Shown here: in pieces, positions 1 through 12,500 of the stretch | Layout of the letters: every line of letters begins with the position of its first letter | Numbering within the stretch: the stretch's first letter is position 1 | Source of the DNA: Chromera velia | Taxonomy: Eukaryota; Sar; Chromeraceae | Assembly (NCBI GenBank): GCA_018398765.1 | Contig: JAHBMJ010002032.1 | Span: 1 to 23,480, forward strand | Direction of reading: 5' to 3' | Length of the DNA: 23,480 nucleotides | Notes under the pieces: model-generated | Seen by the model: only the letters and a program-made list of their open reading frames with translations | Told to the model about the DNA's origin: nothing | Database searches by the model: none | Made by a program: the position numbers and the translations under genes

Positions 1-64
1 AGTGAGTGAGTAAGTGAGTGAGTGAGTGAGTAAGTGAGTGAGTGAGTGAGTGAGTGAGTGAGTG
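1..64. repeat. (GTGA)n microsatellite with GTAA variants
   Basis: The window opens with about 15 copies of a 4-bp unit read as GTGA/TGAG, with two GTAA variants. It most likely lies in an intron of the large gene that follows, because the first exon I can support begins at 509. GTGAGT also matches a splice donor, so an upstream exon could end at or before base 1. A related TGAG tract occurs at 14435-14469. Confidence 0.85.
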
Positions 65-278
65 CAGGAACTTACTTTCCGCTCCCGATTTTGTTTCTGT
101 TCGTGAAAGTTGTGGAGACGGCGCAGACGCTCCACCTGTCCACGCTCCTGCCGGTCAGCCAAGCTCTCTGGAGTGCCTGCCTGCCTCTCTGTTCGTTTCT
201 GAATCAGCGTTCTCTCTCTGTCATAACATCTCTCTCTGGTGTTGCTCTTTTGTAAATGGAAAGACGAGGGGAGCATGT

Positions 279-309
<31 letters not shown>
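279..309. repeat. Poly(G) run of 31 nt
   Basis: Thirty-one consecutive G residues lie inside presumed intron sequence. Homopolymers this long are length-unstable and prone to sequencing error, so the exact count may not be reliable. The run could fold as a G-quadruplex in RNA or on the plus strand; that is inference. Confidence 0.9.
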
Positions 310-312
<3 letters not shown>

Positions 313-508
313 GGGCAGACGAGGCTTTTGCGCCGGTCTCCTGAGTGTTTGTTCGTCCATCGTCCGTGTCCTCCTGCCTGTCTGTTTTTTTTTTTTTTGC
401 GTGTCTGGCCGACGAAAAACGGAGGGAGGGAAGGAAGGAAGTAGGCGTCAAATGGGACCCTGTACACAATTGTCTTTTGCATAAGAGTGCTGCTTTCTGC
501 ATTTGCAG

Positions 509-3500
509 AAAGTGTGGCGAGCCATGTGGAAACGCTTCTGCGTGGAGAGTCCCGTAGAGAGCAGACGGCAGGGGATGTGCAGATGGCAGCTCCGACAAGA
601 TTTGGCAGGTGGGTGACAGAAAGAAAATGAATATATGAAATGGCCAGGTGGGCGAGAGGAAAAAAATTATGGCGGCAGCATTCCTTTTACTCCTTCCTTC
701 CTTCCTTCCTTCTCCGGTTGGTTGCCTGCCCGGTCGCGTTTTTTGGTTTCCTTCGGACAGAAGAGACCGCGTTGTTGCCTTGAACATCCTTGGGAAGCCT
801 GCAGGGTCCTTCCTTCAATTGGTTCTGTTTCGGTCTGTCTGGAATGCTGTCCTGCAATCACCTGACACAAACCAACAGTCCTTCCCTTCACCTTTCAGTG
901 GCGCCACTTGGGTTTTTTTGTTCCTTTCTCTCTGTCTCTGCTTCCTTCCTTCTGTGTGCAGATCGTCTCCCGCCTCTCATCTTGGCAAATTTTGCGGGCG
1001 TTGTCGCCACGAAGGTCAGTCAGTCAGTCATCTGTCAAACGGAGAGGCCTCAAGTTTATACTTCCCTCCCAGTCCCTCCCACCTTTTGCCTGGCTGTACG
1101 TCGCGTCGTTTCAGGAGCGAATGGGCAGATAGTAATTCCAGCAAGCGGAATCGTCCGATATGTGAAAAATGTTTCAGACACTTGCACGACGAAACACTCA
1201 AAGAAACCTGTTTTATCAGAAAGCCGCACTGCTTCTTTGGTTTTGGATCAACCTCATCAAAAGGATGCTCGGAATGGTTCTATGGGATGCTTGTTCTGTT
1301 TGTGCAATTGCAGTACCGATCACTCCAGCGATCAAACTCCGCGCGGTGTCCAGATCCGGGCGAGCGCTCTCGACTGAACCTCTCTGTCCGGTCTGAGCAG
1401 CAGCGACTGCTTCTGGAGGCAAACGAACTCGTCCTCGGTGTGGACGCTGCAAGGCGCGCGCTGACTTTGCCGATTGAGAACGAGAAAGAAAAGGAAAAAG
1501 AGGGCGGGGCCGAGAAAACTCCAGTCTTCTCATCAGCAGCGGGGTATGCCCAGAACGCCCTCGCCTCCTGTGTATCCCTTTTTGGTTCAACAATCTACCC
1601 GTTGCTGCTTCTCCGGACCAAACCTGTGGAAGTGTTCCAGGGACTGGTGAGGTGTCTGACTGCGTTGGAGGCGGTGCCCCCCTCCTGGTGGGACCCCCAA
1701 CTTCGGTCCTCAGCCACAGCTCTTCGCTATTGGTCTTTCATTCTGGCTGCTCAGACGCAACAGGTGGGTCACAGATGAGCAGTTCAAGGAAGGGAAAGAA
1801 TGCATTCTCTCTCGTTCGGCTGTTGGAAAAAGTTTATTTCTGGCGCTTTCATTTTTTCTTTGTCGAGTCGGGGAGTCTCGCTGCATGTGCAGGCTCGGAA
1901 GGAAAGTAAGTGGGCGGATGAGTGACTGAATGAATAATGAGTTGTGCGGCACTCACCAGGTTCGGCCGACCCTATTAGAAAAGGACGTTGCTGAAAGGGG
2001 AAGTCTCGACATGAATTTGTACGTCCCTTTTGTCATGAATCGATGTGGACTGACTGACTGACTGTCTGTCTGCAGCTCGGCTTGGTTCCCTCTCTGTGTG
2101 GAGTGAACGCAGAGTTTGTCCGAGCTTTGACGCCGGGGCATCCTGGGGCGGTCCCGCCTTCTCTCCGAATGCTTCGCTCTGTCTCCGCCCTTGCGACCCT
2201 CTTCGCAGCAGCAGGCAGGCTTCCGATGGTGGAGAAGCAGATGCATCTCCTCTTCCTCGCCTCCGCTCTCGACGCTCGGGGAAGGGCACAGAAGATCAGA
2301 AGAGAAAAGGAGGAGGGGGACGAGACTTGGAAGGAGAGAGAACAACAGGCTTCTAAATGGACAGATGTGAAGGCGATCTCAGATCTTCTCACGCCTACAA
2401 TTCAGCAGCTTGCATCGGGGAACTTGGACGGCGCTCTTCAGGCTCTGTCTGCTCCCGATCCGCTTCCTCTTGAGTTGACGGCATGGCCTCGTCTCCTCAC
2501 CCTCGTTCTCCGTCGCTCTCTTCTCTCTCTTGAGCGCGACAAACTCACCCCTGTTGCTGCACCTGCAGAAGACGGGGGACCGCTGAAGATGGACATCACC
2601 CCCGATGCAAAGAAGGCACCTCTACGTGAGAAGATTCAGCTGCTTCGGCAAAAAGTTGGGACCTCAGGGATGGAGTCCTTCCTCGAGCACGCCTGTGTGC
2701 GCATCGCAGAGGAACTCGCAGCCCCCGTCACTCTCCTTGAGGCCGTGCCTGTGGAGGCGGTGCAGCTTCCTCCAGAAGAGCCAGAGGAAGGAGACGGGAG
2801 AGAAGAGCCTGAGGGGAAGGGAGAAGGCGGTGCAGTGGCACAGGAACCTTCTGCAGCAGTTGAAGGGAAGGAGGCGGAGGACAAGGCGGAGGCTGAACCC
2901 CCCAAACCGGTGCCGCTCGTGATGTCTCAGCTCTACGGGAGTCGGGATGCGCTTCTCTACTCAGACCTCCTCTCTCTCCAGGCCTCTGTGGCTTACGAAG
3001 ACCTCGAGACTTCCGTAGTCGCTGCACAGAAGACGGAACAGAAAATCCAAACACTCCGTGCAAACGCGTCGCAGCCCCCCCCGCCCCCCTCTTTCAGTGA
3101 ATGTCGGACAGTTGCCTGCTCGAGGTTTTTCGATCTCGATGCCGTAGAGCCCCCCCCGATCGGTCTCAACGAGCCCGTCCCCGACTTCGACGAGGATATC
3201 CTCCCGTCTCCTCAGATGCCCAAAGGGGAGGGGGAAGAAAAAGGGCCACAGGCTGCAGGTGAATCACAGTGGGACACAAAGCCGCCAGAGACGGCTGAAG
3301 ATGTTCAAATGCGCCGGGAAAAGGAAGCAGTAGAAAAAACGCTGACGTCCTTACATCAGCTTCTGCAGCCCCTCTCCCAAGCAGCGCTTCTGGCTGTCGC
3401 CCGTTACAGCCCAGGCAAGGCTCTTATGGCAGCGATGGTGGCACTGAATGGTTTGATGATCGCACGAGTCACACCGGCCGAGGTTGCATCGCATGGAGGG

Positions 3501-6500
3501 GACGCGGCATCATCGTCTTCTGATACCTCCCCTGCAGGAGGAGGTGCAGAGGCAGCGGCTGCAGAACTTTCGGACGCGGAAAAATGGGGCGCCAGAGTTC
3601 AAAAAAGCGGATCTGGTGCTCTGTGGGCACAGGCAGGGACCCTCTGTTGTGCCGTTTTGGATGCCCTCGAGATGCTTCGACGTGCCTCCCGTCAGAGGGG
3701 GGATGGGGGAATCTCTGTGTTGCACCCACAGCTGGCATCACTACTGGAGACACCCCCGGATTGCCCTGCAGGAGGTCAGCTGATGTAATGACGAAAAGAG
3801 CCAGAAATCTTATGGAAAAGGAGACGTGATTGGGTAACTGGAAGAACGCTCGCGTTGATCAACCAGAATTCCTTCCACCTGTCGTGAACCGTCTTGGCCT
3901 GACTTCCCGTTTTCTTTGCCTTCTCCTTGCCTCTATTTGTGTGCAAGCTCTCTTCTCTTGTCGCTTTTCCCTCCTTGTTTCCTTCTTCTTATTGTTGTCC
4001 TTCCTGTTGGTTTTCCGCAGAGACGGACCTGTCGGAGTCTCGGATGCCCTTTTTTGACGATGCGGGCCCATTCGTTGCGTGCACAAATGGCATGCGGGTC
4101 CGTCGTAAGGGCGTGGAAGGTGTCGATTTCCCCCAACAAGAAGAATTTGGAGAGGAAGGCGGGGAGACGTCAGCTTTCTTGCCTGAGTCTCCCTCTGGGC
4201 AGATGGGGGCGATGGGGGGCCTGTCAGACACCGAAGCGGCGGAGTCTCCGAGGAAAAGCGTGAGAATCGGAGAGTCGTCGGAGAGCCCGGTCAGGTCCAG
4301 GTCTCTCTCACCTACCAAGAACGAAGCAGGAGGAGAAGGACACACCAGCAGGTCCAGACGGTCTCGTCGAGGTCGCCAGAGACGGGGGAAGGTACAGTTG
4401 CAGAAGCACTGGCTGCTGTTGGAGGCTCGGGAGGGGAGAACGAGAGAGGTGGGGGTGTTGCGAGAGGCCGTTCCTCCCTTGCTTGGAGAGGAAGAGGGAG
4501 ACTCAGAGATTGCCAGAAAGAAAGAGGTTGTGCGACGAGAGGACTCAGCCCTCCGTTTGTTCCTCCAGGGTGAGTTGAAGGATTCTCCTTTGGCAGAGGG
4601 GGGCGACTTCGAAGATGTGAACGGTGGGGGCGATGCGGGGTCGTGGCATACACGCTCGTGGGTCGACGCTCGGAGTGTGGCCCGACTTTTTTGCTTCGTC
4701 CTGCAGGTTCTCTACCACAAGAGGCTCTGGGTATCGGTTGTCGGTCTGACAAAGAGATTCAATGAGATCACAGGAAACGCATTCACAGGTACGTCAGATG
4801 GACGGACAGATGGACAGGTGGATCTCTTTTTGTCTCACCTTTGCTTGCCGACATTCCTTCCTTGTGCGTCTCTCTCTCTTCTCTTTGCCGTTCCTTCCTG
4901 CTGCCTCCTTTTCGTTTTTTCTCTCTTATGTGCGCGTTTCTCCCCTCATTCTCTCTGGAGGAGAACAGTCCCGCCACTCGTACTGCCTTCGCCTATTTGG
5001 GTGGTCTTTGAATGAATCACGATTGATTTTTGCGTCCATCGTTCACTCTCAAACGATCCCTTCGTGCAGCGAGCACAGGGCCTCTCGCGATTTGCGCGCA
5101 GCGAGAGGTCCTCGAATTGTCAAGGAAGGCTATTGGCGAAACAGACGCGCGGCTTGTCGAGAGCAAGTCTGTATACGACAAGATGACAAAGGTGAAGGAC
5201 AGGGAAAAGGCACGACAGCTCGCTCTCTCAGGGCAGCTTGGAGAGGCAGACCAGCTGTTCCGACTCCGTACCGCTGCCTTCGGGGCCCTCAGAAAAAAGC
5301 AAATGCGCGAGAACAGAGCCCTCTCGAGGGTCGCAGAATCCCTCGATGCCACCCTGGCAGCTGCCAAAGCGGCCACGCCCATGGCAGTCACATCGCTGAT
5401 CAACGCCCGTTGTGCTTTGTCCCTTTTTGCCGAGGAGAAGCTCAGATACATATCGGAGTTCGAGTATGCTGTTGAGAAGGAGTTGGGGCCCCTCCTCTGT
5501 GTGCCACCGACCGGCACCGCTGACGGGTCCCCCCAAGGGAGTCCGAGGGGTGTACCAAATGGGGGGGGAAGTGGAAAGGGAGAGGGGACAGGGACAGGGA
5601 CAGAGGGAGAAGATGAAGAGACAAACTGGGATGTCATCCTGGGGTCTGCCACTGCGATTCGACAGACCGGCAAGATGGTTGCTTCGAGTTACCGCAAAGC
5701 AGTGGAGTTGCTGAGGAAGGCAAAGCTGAACGATCTTTCTGTCCAGGCCCTTTTAGAGACAGGCAATCTCCTTTGGACTCAGGGGGACTCCTCGTCTGCT
5801 GCAGTCTGCTGGTCAGACGCTGTGGACGTGGCTTTCCAGACTGTGCACTCAATGGCGCATTGGCGTTCTGTGGTGGATCCGGGGAGGAAGGAAGGGTTCT
5901 TCGGACCGCCTCGGACAGCAGAGAGGGCGCAGACAATGATCGTATCACTGCTTGCACTCCACAAAGCTGTTGCGCTCTCTCGACCTGCAGCCGTCTCCGC
6001 CCACGTTGAGGCTTCCTTTTTTGCCGGACACATCGTCCAGGCCTTGATGGAAGCCTCAATTCCCCACCCAGAAAGTATCGAGGGACACTCTGTTCCTCGG
6101 TCGTCAGCAGGGGTGAGTGCCTCGGATGGAGACACAGAGGGGAGGTTGCAGGCAGCCCTGAGAGGAGGAAGGCAAAGGTACCGACTACGGGAGGTGCTTC
6201 GAAATTTCCACCCATGTGGGGACGCGCTTTCGCAGCCATCGCTGGGTGGACGGACGTGGGGAGCTGTGTCTCGGGCGCTCCAGTGGTTTTCTGAGAGACT
6301 CGTGGCGCAGGGCCGGGGGATGCCCTACGTGACACCCCTGACTGCACTACAGGAATGGATTTGCACCGATGTGGCGAGGGATGCAGTGGGGGCGGCTCGT
6401 GCCCGGCTTTTGCGAATCCGTGCGAGCATCGGGTCGGTCGGTGGGACTCTACTGGGTCGGGGGTCTCGTTGAAAGGGTTGCATTGCAGGATCTTTCTTTC

Positions 6501-9500
6501 TGTTGCTTTCGCTGGGTAGCTGTATTCGGTCGTTTGCGCAGGCTCGCGGATTGAATGATTGCTTGACGAGGCGGTTGTTCGCATACTTCATGAGTGCAGG
6601 GAAGTGAGGGTTAGTGGTTAAGTACATGACAGGATTCAGGACATGAATGTATGAATCCGTGGGAGTGCATGCATAGATCAGAGAGAGAGAGTGCATCCAT
6701 TCATTCATATGACTGCATGCATGCAGTTTGGGGGACTTTCAGTCTGCCTTCTTGGAGCTCCACGCGATCGCGGAGGGACACGACCTTCCTGCAGTGCGAG
6801 CGTCTCTCAGAGGTTCGGAGAGTCTCGACGCGGCTCTCGACAAGAACGCTACGGGAGGCAACTCCTTGGCAGACGCAGCAGACCCCCCACGGGCCCTTTT
6901 CCTGAACACTCTGCCCTCTGCGCACTCTCAGAATGTAGAAGCGGTAGAGGGTGCGGGAGGGCTACAGCAATTTCAGTTCTGTGCAAAGGCGAAGGCAGCC
7001 CTCGGAGCCTCAGTCGAGACTGAGTGGAGGCTTGTCAGAGCTTTGTGGGTTGTCTGTCTCTCTTTGTATGAACCTGTAGAGCTGCCAACGGAGACGCAGC
7101 CCGAACCTCCCGTTGGAGTGCGCCTGCGGACGTGGCGTAAATGGGGTCTCGAGGAGTTGGCTGCTGTGGATGAAATGACCACAGCGTTGGGGAAACCCGA
7201 GGAGGTTCCGGGCAGTGGGGGTGCGGGTTCTGCTGCTGCGGGGGGGAAGGCGAAGGCTGCAGGGAAAGCGGCGGGTAAGGATGCAAAGGACAAGGGGAAA
7301 GCAGCAGCAAAGAAAGGGGCCCCAGCGGCCCCAGCCAGTTCCGGAACTGCCCGTTCCCGTGAGGGGACTCCCGGAGGTTCAGACGACTCCTCCCTCTCTT
7401 CCAGCGTTCTTGAACCCCTGCATGTCAGCCTGCGGGTGGAAGTTCACACGACAAGGTCGAAAGCCATCGAAGGAGACGGCGACGATGCAGGAGCGTTGAA
7501 GGAAGTGTTGACGGCAATGGAGCTCATGCGATCACAGTGCAAGGCTGCACGTGTGAGGGACACAAAGAGGGAACGACTCCTTGGCAATCTGATGCGACCC
7601 CGCCCAGCCGACAGAGTGGGAGAGGCATCAGACGGGGGCAGTCCGACAGGCGGTGGAGCTGGGGACACAGTCGATCTCCTTCAACAAATGCAGGACGCAG
7701 GGGCGGGGGCGCGTGGAGGGCCTCCGATGAGATCCATGCTGATTTCGGAGCGTCCCGATCTCTTCTTGAAGAGAATGAGGGCAGCGCACTGGAAGCCAAA
7801 GGCTCGAACTGTGCCTGACGGCCTCGTGTGGCTCTCTCTCCGTGTGCGCATGACAGAACTCCTTCTCAAAGTCGACCGCCACGCTGCTGTCGGCTCGCAC
7901 ACTGCGCTGGGGCTGGCTGAGGCAGGATGGACGGGGGAGGTCTCTCTGTTTAGCGGCGTGTCGGAAGGGGTGGACGCGAATCAGCCGCCTGAGGGCACAT
8001 CGAAAGAGGCCATCATGACAAGTTCTCAAGGGTCGACTGTGAGCCCCTCGAGGACGCGTGCGGCAGGGGCATCCTCGTTTGCGTGTTGCGACTGCGCGTT
8101 CACCCGTCTGTCCCTTCTAGTTCTCAGAGCCCGCAGCGAAATTCTTCAGGGGTTGCAGAGGCCGGCATGCATCTCCCTTCTTCTAGCAGAGAGAGAAGTC
8201 TCAGCACACAGGCTCCATGATACCCTTCCGGCAGTACACCTCTCCGTCCTCTGCTTTCTTCTATACGCCCACAATCCCGCACTCACAGACCACAGACTCC
8301 TCGCCACACCTCCACCCAAACCAACGCTTCCCCCCTCGGGACCCCCTCCACCGCCCGGACCCCCAGGGGCCCGTAGAGCGGCCCGTCCCCCATCTCCCTC
8401 TCAAAAAAGCCTTCTAGGAACCCCTCCCCCCGCCGCAAGCACAAGTGCCTTCTCTCCGATCGCCCCCCCCCCTCCGAAGTCGAAAGCCGCGAATTTGATT
8501 CCCTCGAAAGCGAAGGCAAAGCAGAAGAGCCTCCACCCTCTCCTCTGTCCACTTGCAACCGCACGACCGGAGACGGAGATGGCAGAAAAGTCACGGCTTC
8601 TCCGGATGAAGCAGCACCTCTTGCGTGCGATCGCGTGTGCAGATGCTCTGCTGGCCTCTCAAGGTCAAGGTCTAGCCGGAAGGGCGGGAGGCATCGAGAG
8701 AGACCTCAACCTCCCCCTGATTGACTTCAGATCCTCCGAATACCTCCCGGACCGGCACCGCACAGAGACAGAGAAGGAAGGCCCACCGGTCGCAGTCGGG
8801 GGGGAGATCGAGAAGAAGACAGCCGAAGACAAGCCTTCTGGAGATAAGGACGGAGGAGGAGCCGCCGAGACCCAGAAATCTGTATGTGCTCCTCGTGTGG
8901 CCTCGTCATTACGATACTTCCAGCAAGGTTTTTCCAGTCTGTCTCACATTTCCGAAACCACTCGCATTCTCCCTGCCTTTCCTTCCTTTTCTGCGGATGT
9001 TTTGTTTGGGGGGGAGCAAGAGGGGGCAGCGAAAGAAAAGGAGAAAGACGGGAAAGGAATGGATGTCTCTGCGGATGCCAGCAGTGCGAAGAGTCGGAGG
9101 AATCTGTATGCCTCCGGCCCCGGACAACACGCTGCCCTGCGTGCCCATCTGTGCCTTCTTCTCGCGGAGGTTCTCATTGACCTCAGCAAGCCTGCCTGTG
9201 ACGGTGAAAGCGAGAGATCGAAGGATTCTGTTGGGGGGGACGTGGAAGGGAGTCGGGAGGGCATGAAGGAGGGTGAAGAGAAAGAGAAAGAGGACTTTCT
9301 GCTGTCCGAGGCAGAAGGACTCCTCCGAGAGGCAGGTCATCGCCTGTCAATTTTAGTCTTCCCTCCCCCATTCCTGTACCTTGAATACGCCATTCTGTCG
9401 TCCCGCGCTCAGCGTTTGAGAGCCCAAACCGCGATTGTGGGGGCACTGCGGCGACTAAAGCAGAAATACTCCGATCCCATTCCCGATCCCGTGAAGGAAT

Positions 9501-12500
9501 TGACAGATCCGAAGAGAATGGTCAAACAACGAGACAGACAGGGGGGACAGGGACAAGGGGACACAGAGAGGGAGGAAACTGCGGTCGCTCTGCTCTCTCT
9601 GCCACTCCCCCCTCCGAGCAAGATTGTCTCAGATTTCCGTGAGGCCCTGACGCTCTCCGAGGGTTTCGCAGGTTCAGACCCTTCGGTGAAGCGCAGACTT
9701 CTTGGAGAGGCGTCGGCGTGGATCTTTCTCGGAACCTCAGTCGACTCTTTCAACAGCATGCAAAGAGCCAAGGCTTTCAGACTGGCTGACCGCTATGCAA
9801 AGGCAATGGAAATTCTGGAAGAGCGGCAGAAGCAGGGACCGCGGCCGTCGTCTCCAACAAAGAGAGCAAGGACAGGTGAGGGGGGAAAGGGGGTTACAAC
9901 GGCCACCGGAGGGGGGGAAGGGGGAGCGGGATCGCTGATGAAATCTGAGGAGACGTTGAGGGAGGAAATTCGGAAGGCTCTGAAGACAGTGGGCTCGGTT
10001 GGAATCGAGTCCCGAATGCTTTCTCTGCGCAGCTGTGTGGCAGCACTCATCCAGACTGTGAGCAGTCAGGTCAGTGTGAAGGAGTACTCTCGGTGGTCAT
10101 TGTTGTTTTCACAGTGCTGCTTTCCTTGCTTTCTTTTCTCACTCCTTCCTCCCTTCCACGTTGCTTCATTCCTCTATTCATTTTGCTTCCTCGTCGGGCT
10201 GCATGAGAATGTATGTGTGTCTTCATCGAAACTATATTGCCCGACAGACATGTTCAGCGCTCCATGGATTGTCTGTGTCTTTTTGAACTTTCTTTCGTTG
10301 CTCTCTCTAGCTGTGGGGCGTGCGTGCGCGCTGTCACTTCTGCACATTTCTGCTGACAAGCATTCTTTTTCTCCGTTGCGTCTCGTTGAGATGATCTTTT
10401 AATAAGCGCGTGGATCTAGATGTTTCTCCGTCCACTTGAGTCTTCTCAACCTTCTAACTGACCTGTCTTTCCTTCTACTGTTCTTTTTGCTCTCTCGTGT
10501 GCACGTGTGGATTTTGAGTTCAGGCCCTCGAGACCTGCAGACCCGCCTTCGTTGGCAGTGCCAGCGGGAACCCGTCCGAGTCGGCCACGTCTTCTTCCAA
10601 GGTTCCTCCCTTCGTTCTCTCCTCTCTGCCCCTCACTCTCGGCAGGCAGCGGCACGAGGGGGCACTTGCTTACGGCAAGGAGAGTTCGGACCCCTCCCTC
10701 CCTCCCCTCCTTCCGAACAGTGCCGTTCTCTCCGTCCTTCAGGGCCTCCGGAAGAAGGCAGTCGGGACTCTTGCGAGTCTCGACCTGCCTCTGAGGAAAC
10801 GAGCGGACCAATTGAGTGCACACCTGATGGGGGCACTCCCGTTCCCCAACTACCCCAAAGTCATGGGCCTGCAACTTGAAACAACGCCAAAGGCAGTCGA
10901 CATACCTGCCTACCCTCCCTTCTCCATCCCCTTCTCTCCCTTCGGACCCGCAACTGCCGCAGCACAACCTCCTTCCGGAGCTGACAAATTCGTCAAGCAA
11001 ATTTCTGCGCATCAGCAGGATCCAAATGCAGGCTCATCAGCAGAAGACCAGATGAAAGCCTTGCTGTCTGCAGTCGATGTCCCTTCTGTCTCGGCGAATC
11101 TTCTCGGTTCTGCCGGGGTGCCATCCTCAGAGGTCTTCTTCCTCTGGCTTCCCTGCCATCCTTCTGAGAGGCTCATCGAGGAACAGAGCGCTGAGAGTGC
11201 GGTACTGGAGGGTGCAGAGGAAGACGCAGGGGCCGAGAGCGGTCGAAGGGGCAAGAAGCTGTCGATTAGGACAGCGTCTGCTTCCGCTTGCGTGACTCTC
11301 TTTGCCTTAGTCCGAAGTGATGCTCCCTTACCACCTCCCACTTTATGTCGAAGCCCAGACACAGTTCCTTCGGATTCTCACCCCCTGAGCAAACAGTTCA
11401 GGTTCAACAGTGCAGAAATCGAAACCACAGGGGACGAGGGAGAAAATGCCCCCCCCCCTCTTCCCCGCCCCCCGCCCCCTCACCATCTCCTCTTCTCTGC
11501 CGTGTTCCTTCGAGAGGAAGTCAAAGGACTCGCTGACAGGCTCGCAACAGACGCGACACGAGTCGGCACCCCAACCGCCGCCAATTCCGGTCCCGTCATC
11601 TTTGACATCACCCAGCCCTTGACGAGGGACCACGCAGACAGAGAGAGAGTCAGCACATCTCTCGTGAAGGTCGCAGAACTGCTCGCATTGCACGGGGCAC
11701 GTCGGCGCCCTTGCACATATGTCACAGGTCTGTACACTTTGTTCCCTGCTCCCTGCGTGACTGCTTCTCCTCTTTCCGAGTTGTTGAGTGGATGTTTGAA
11801 TGAACGCCCTAGCTGTCCTGTGACATGGCGACGATCGAGAGAGCACATGCAAGCAAAGGACAGGGTCGAGGCAATGACCCTTGCATGTACGTTCTTTTGA
11901 ATGGACGAAGTTCTCTGCCCATCTTCCCTCTTTCTCGCTCTGTCTCCCATTCTGTTTCTCATTTGTTGCTTCTTGCTCCACGTTCGCTCTCTTCTATTTT
12001 CTGCGCAAACCTTTCATTTTGTCTGCAGAAGAGGTGGAGCTTTTCGATACAGCGGCACGGGCGCTGGACGAAGAAGAGCGGCTGGAAGAGGAGGCCGCCG
12101 CCGCCCAAGCCGCCAGCTTCCGACAAGCAGCGACCTCGACAGCAGGAGGAGCAGCAGGAGTGGTGGGTGCAGAGGGTGAGCCTTTGCAGGACGGGATTGA
12201 AGCAGCAGGGAAAGAGGAGGGAGCAGCCGCCGAAGAAAGCGGGGGCGGCGAAAAAGGGGGAAAGGAAAACGCTTTGCCCAATGCCACAGCAGCTGCAGTG
12301 TCTGTGCCGTCTTCCCCCTCCGGAAGGACGGCGGCTCGGCCTAAGAGGTCTGTGGGCGAACGGAGGCGCGAAAGGCTAAAGCAGTGGGTTGAGGGTCTCT
12401 GGAGCGAGCTTGTGGAGCACGGAAAGGAGCCAGAGAAAGGGGGAGAGGGTGAGAAAGAAAAAGACGACCGTCACCCGTCCGGCAAGGGAAGCTCCCTTCC

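Larger units (their letters stand above)
1..508 (+). other. Probable intron (3' portion) upstream of first visible exon
   Basis: No convincing coding frame was found here. The stretch holds a GTGA array, pyrimidine-rich sequence, a 31-nt G run (279-309) and a 14-nt T run (385-398). It ends in a pyrimidine/T-rich acceptor, TTTGCAG, at 508. The exon at 509 starts with two bases completing a split codon, so another exon should lie upstream, either before the window or unrecognised within it. The start codon of the large gene is therefore not visible. Confidence 0.55.

Noticed and set aside
385-398. T run as an RNA polymerase III terminator
   Set aside because: No tRNA, 5S or snRNA-like structure was seen upstream on the plus strand.
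221-787. Minus-strand open frame of 188 codons opposite the poly(G) run
   Set aside because: It is driven by the homopolymers (poly-Pro, poly-Lys) and has no protein-like pattern.
5634-6584. Minus-strand open frame of 316 codons
   Set aside because: It is a shadow of the strongly coding plus-strand exon 5070-6432; the text is Pro/Ser/Arg-rich without domain features.
11343-11981. Minus-strand open frame of 212 codons
   Set aside because: It overlaps a plus-strand exon and intron whose phases fit the large gene, and shows no independent coding signal.
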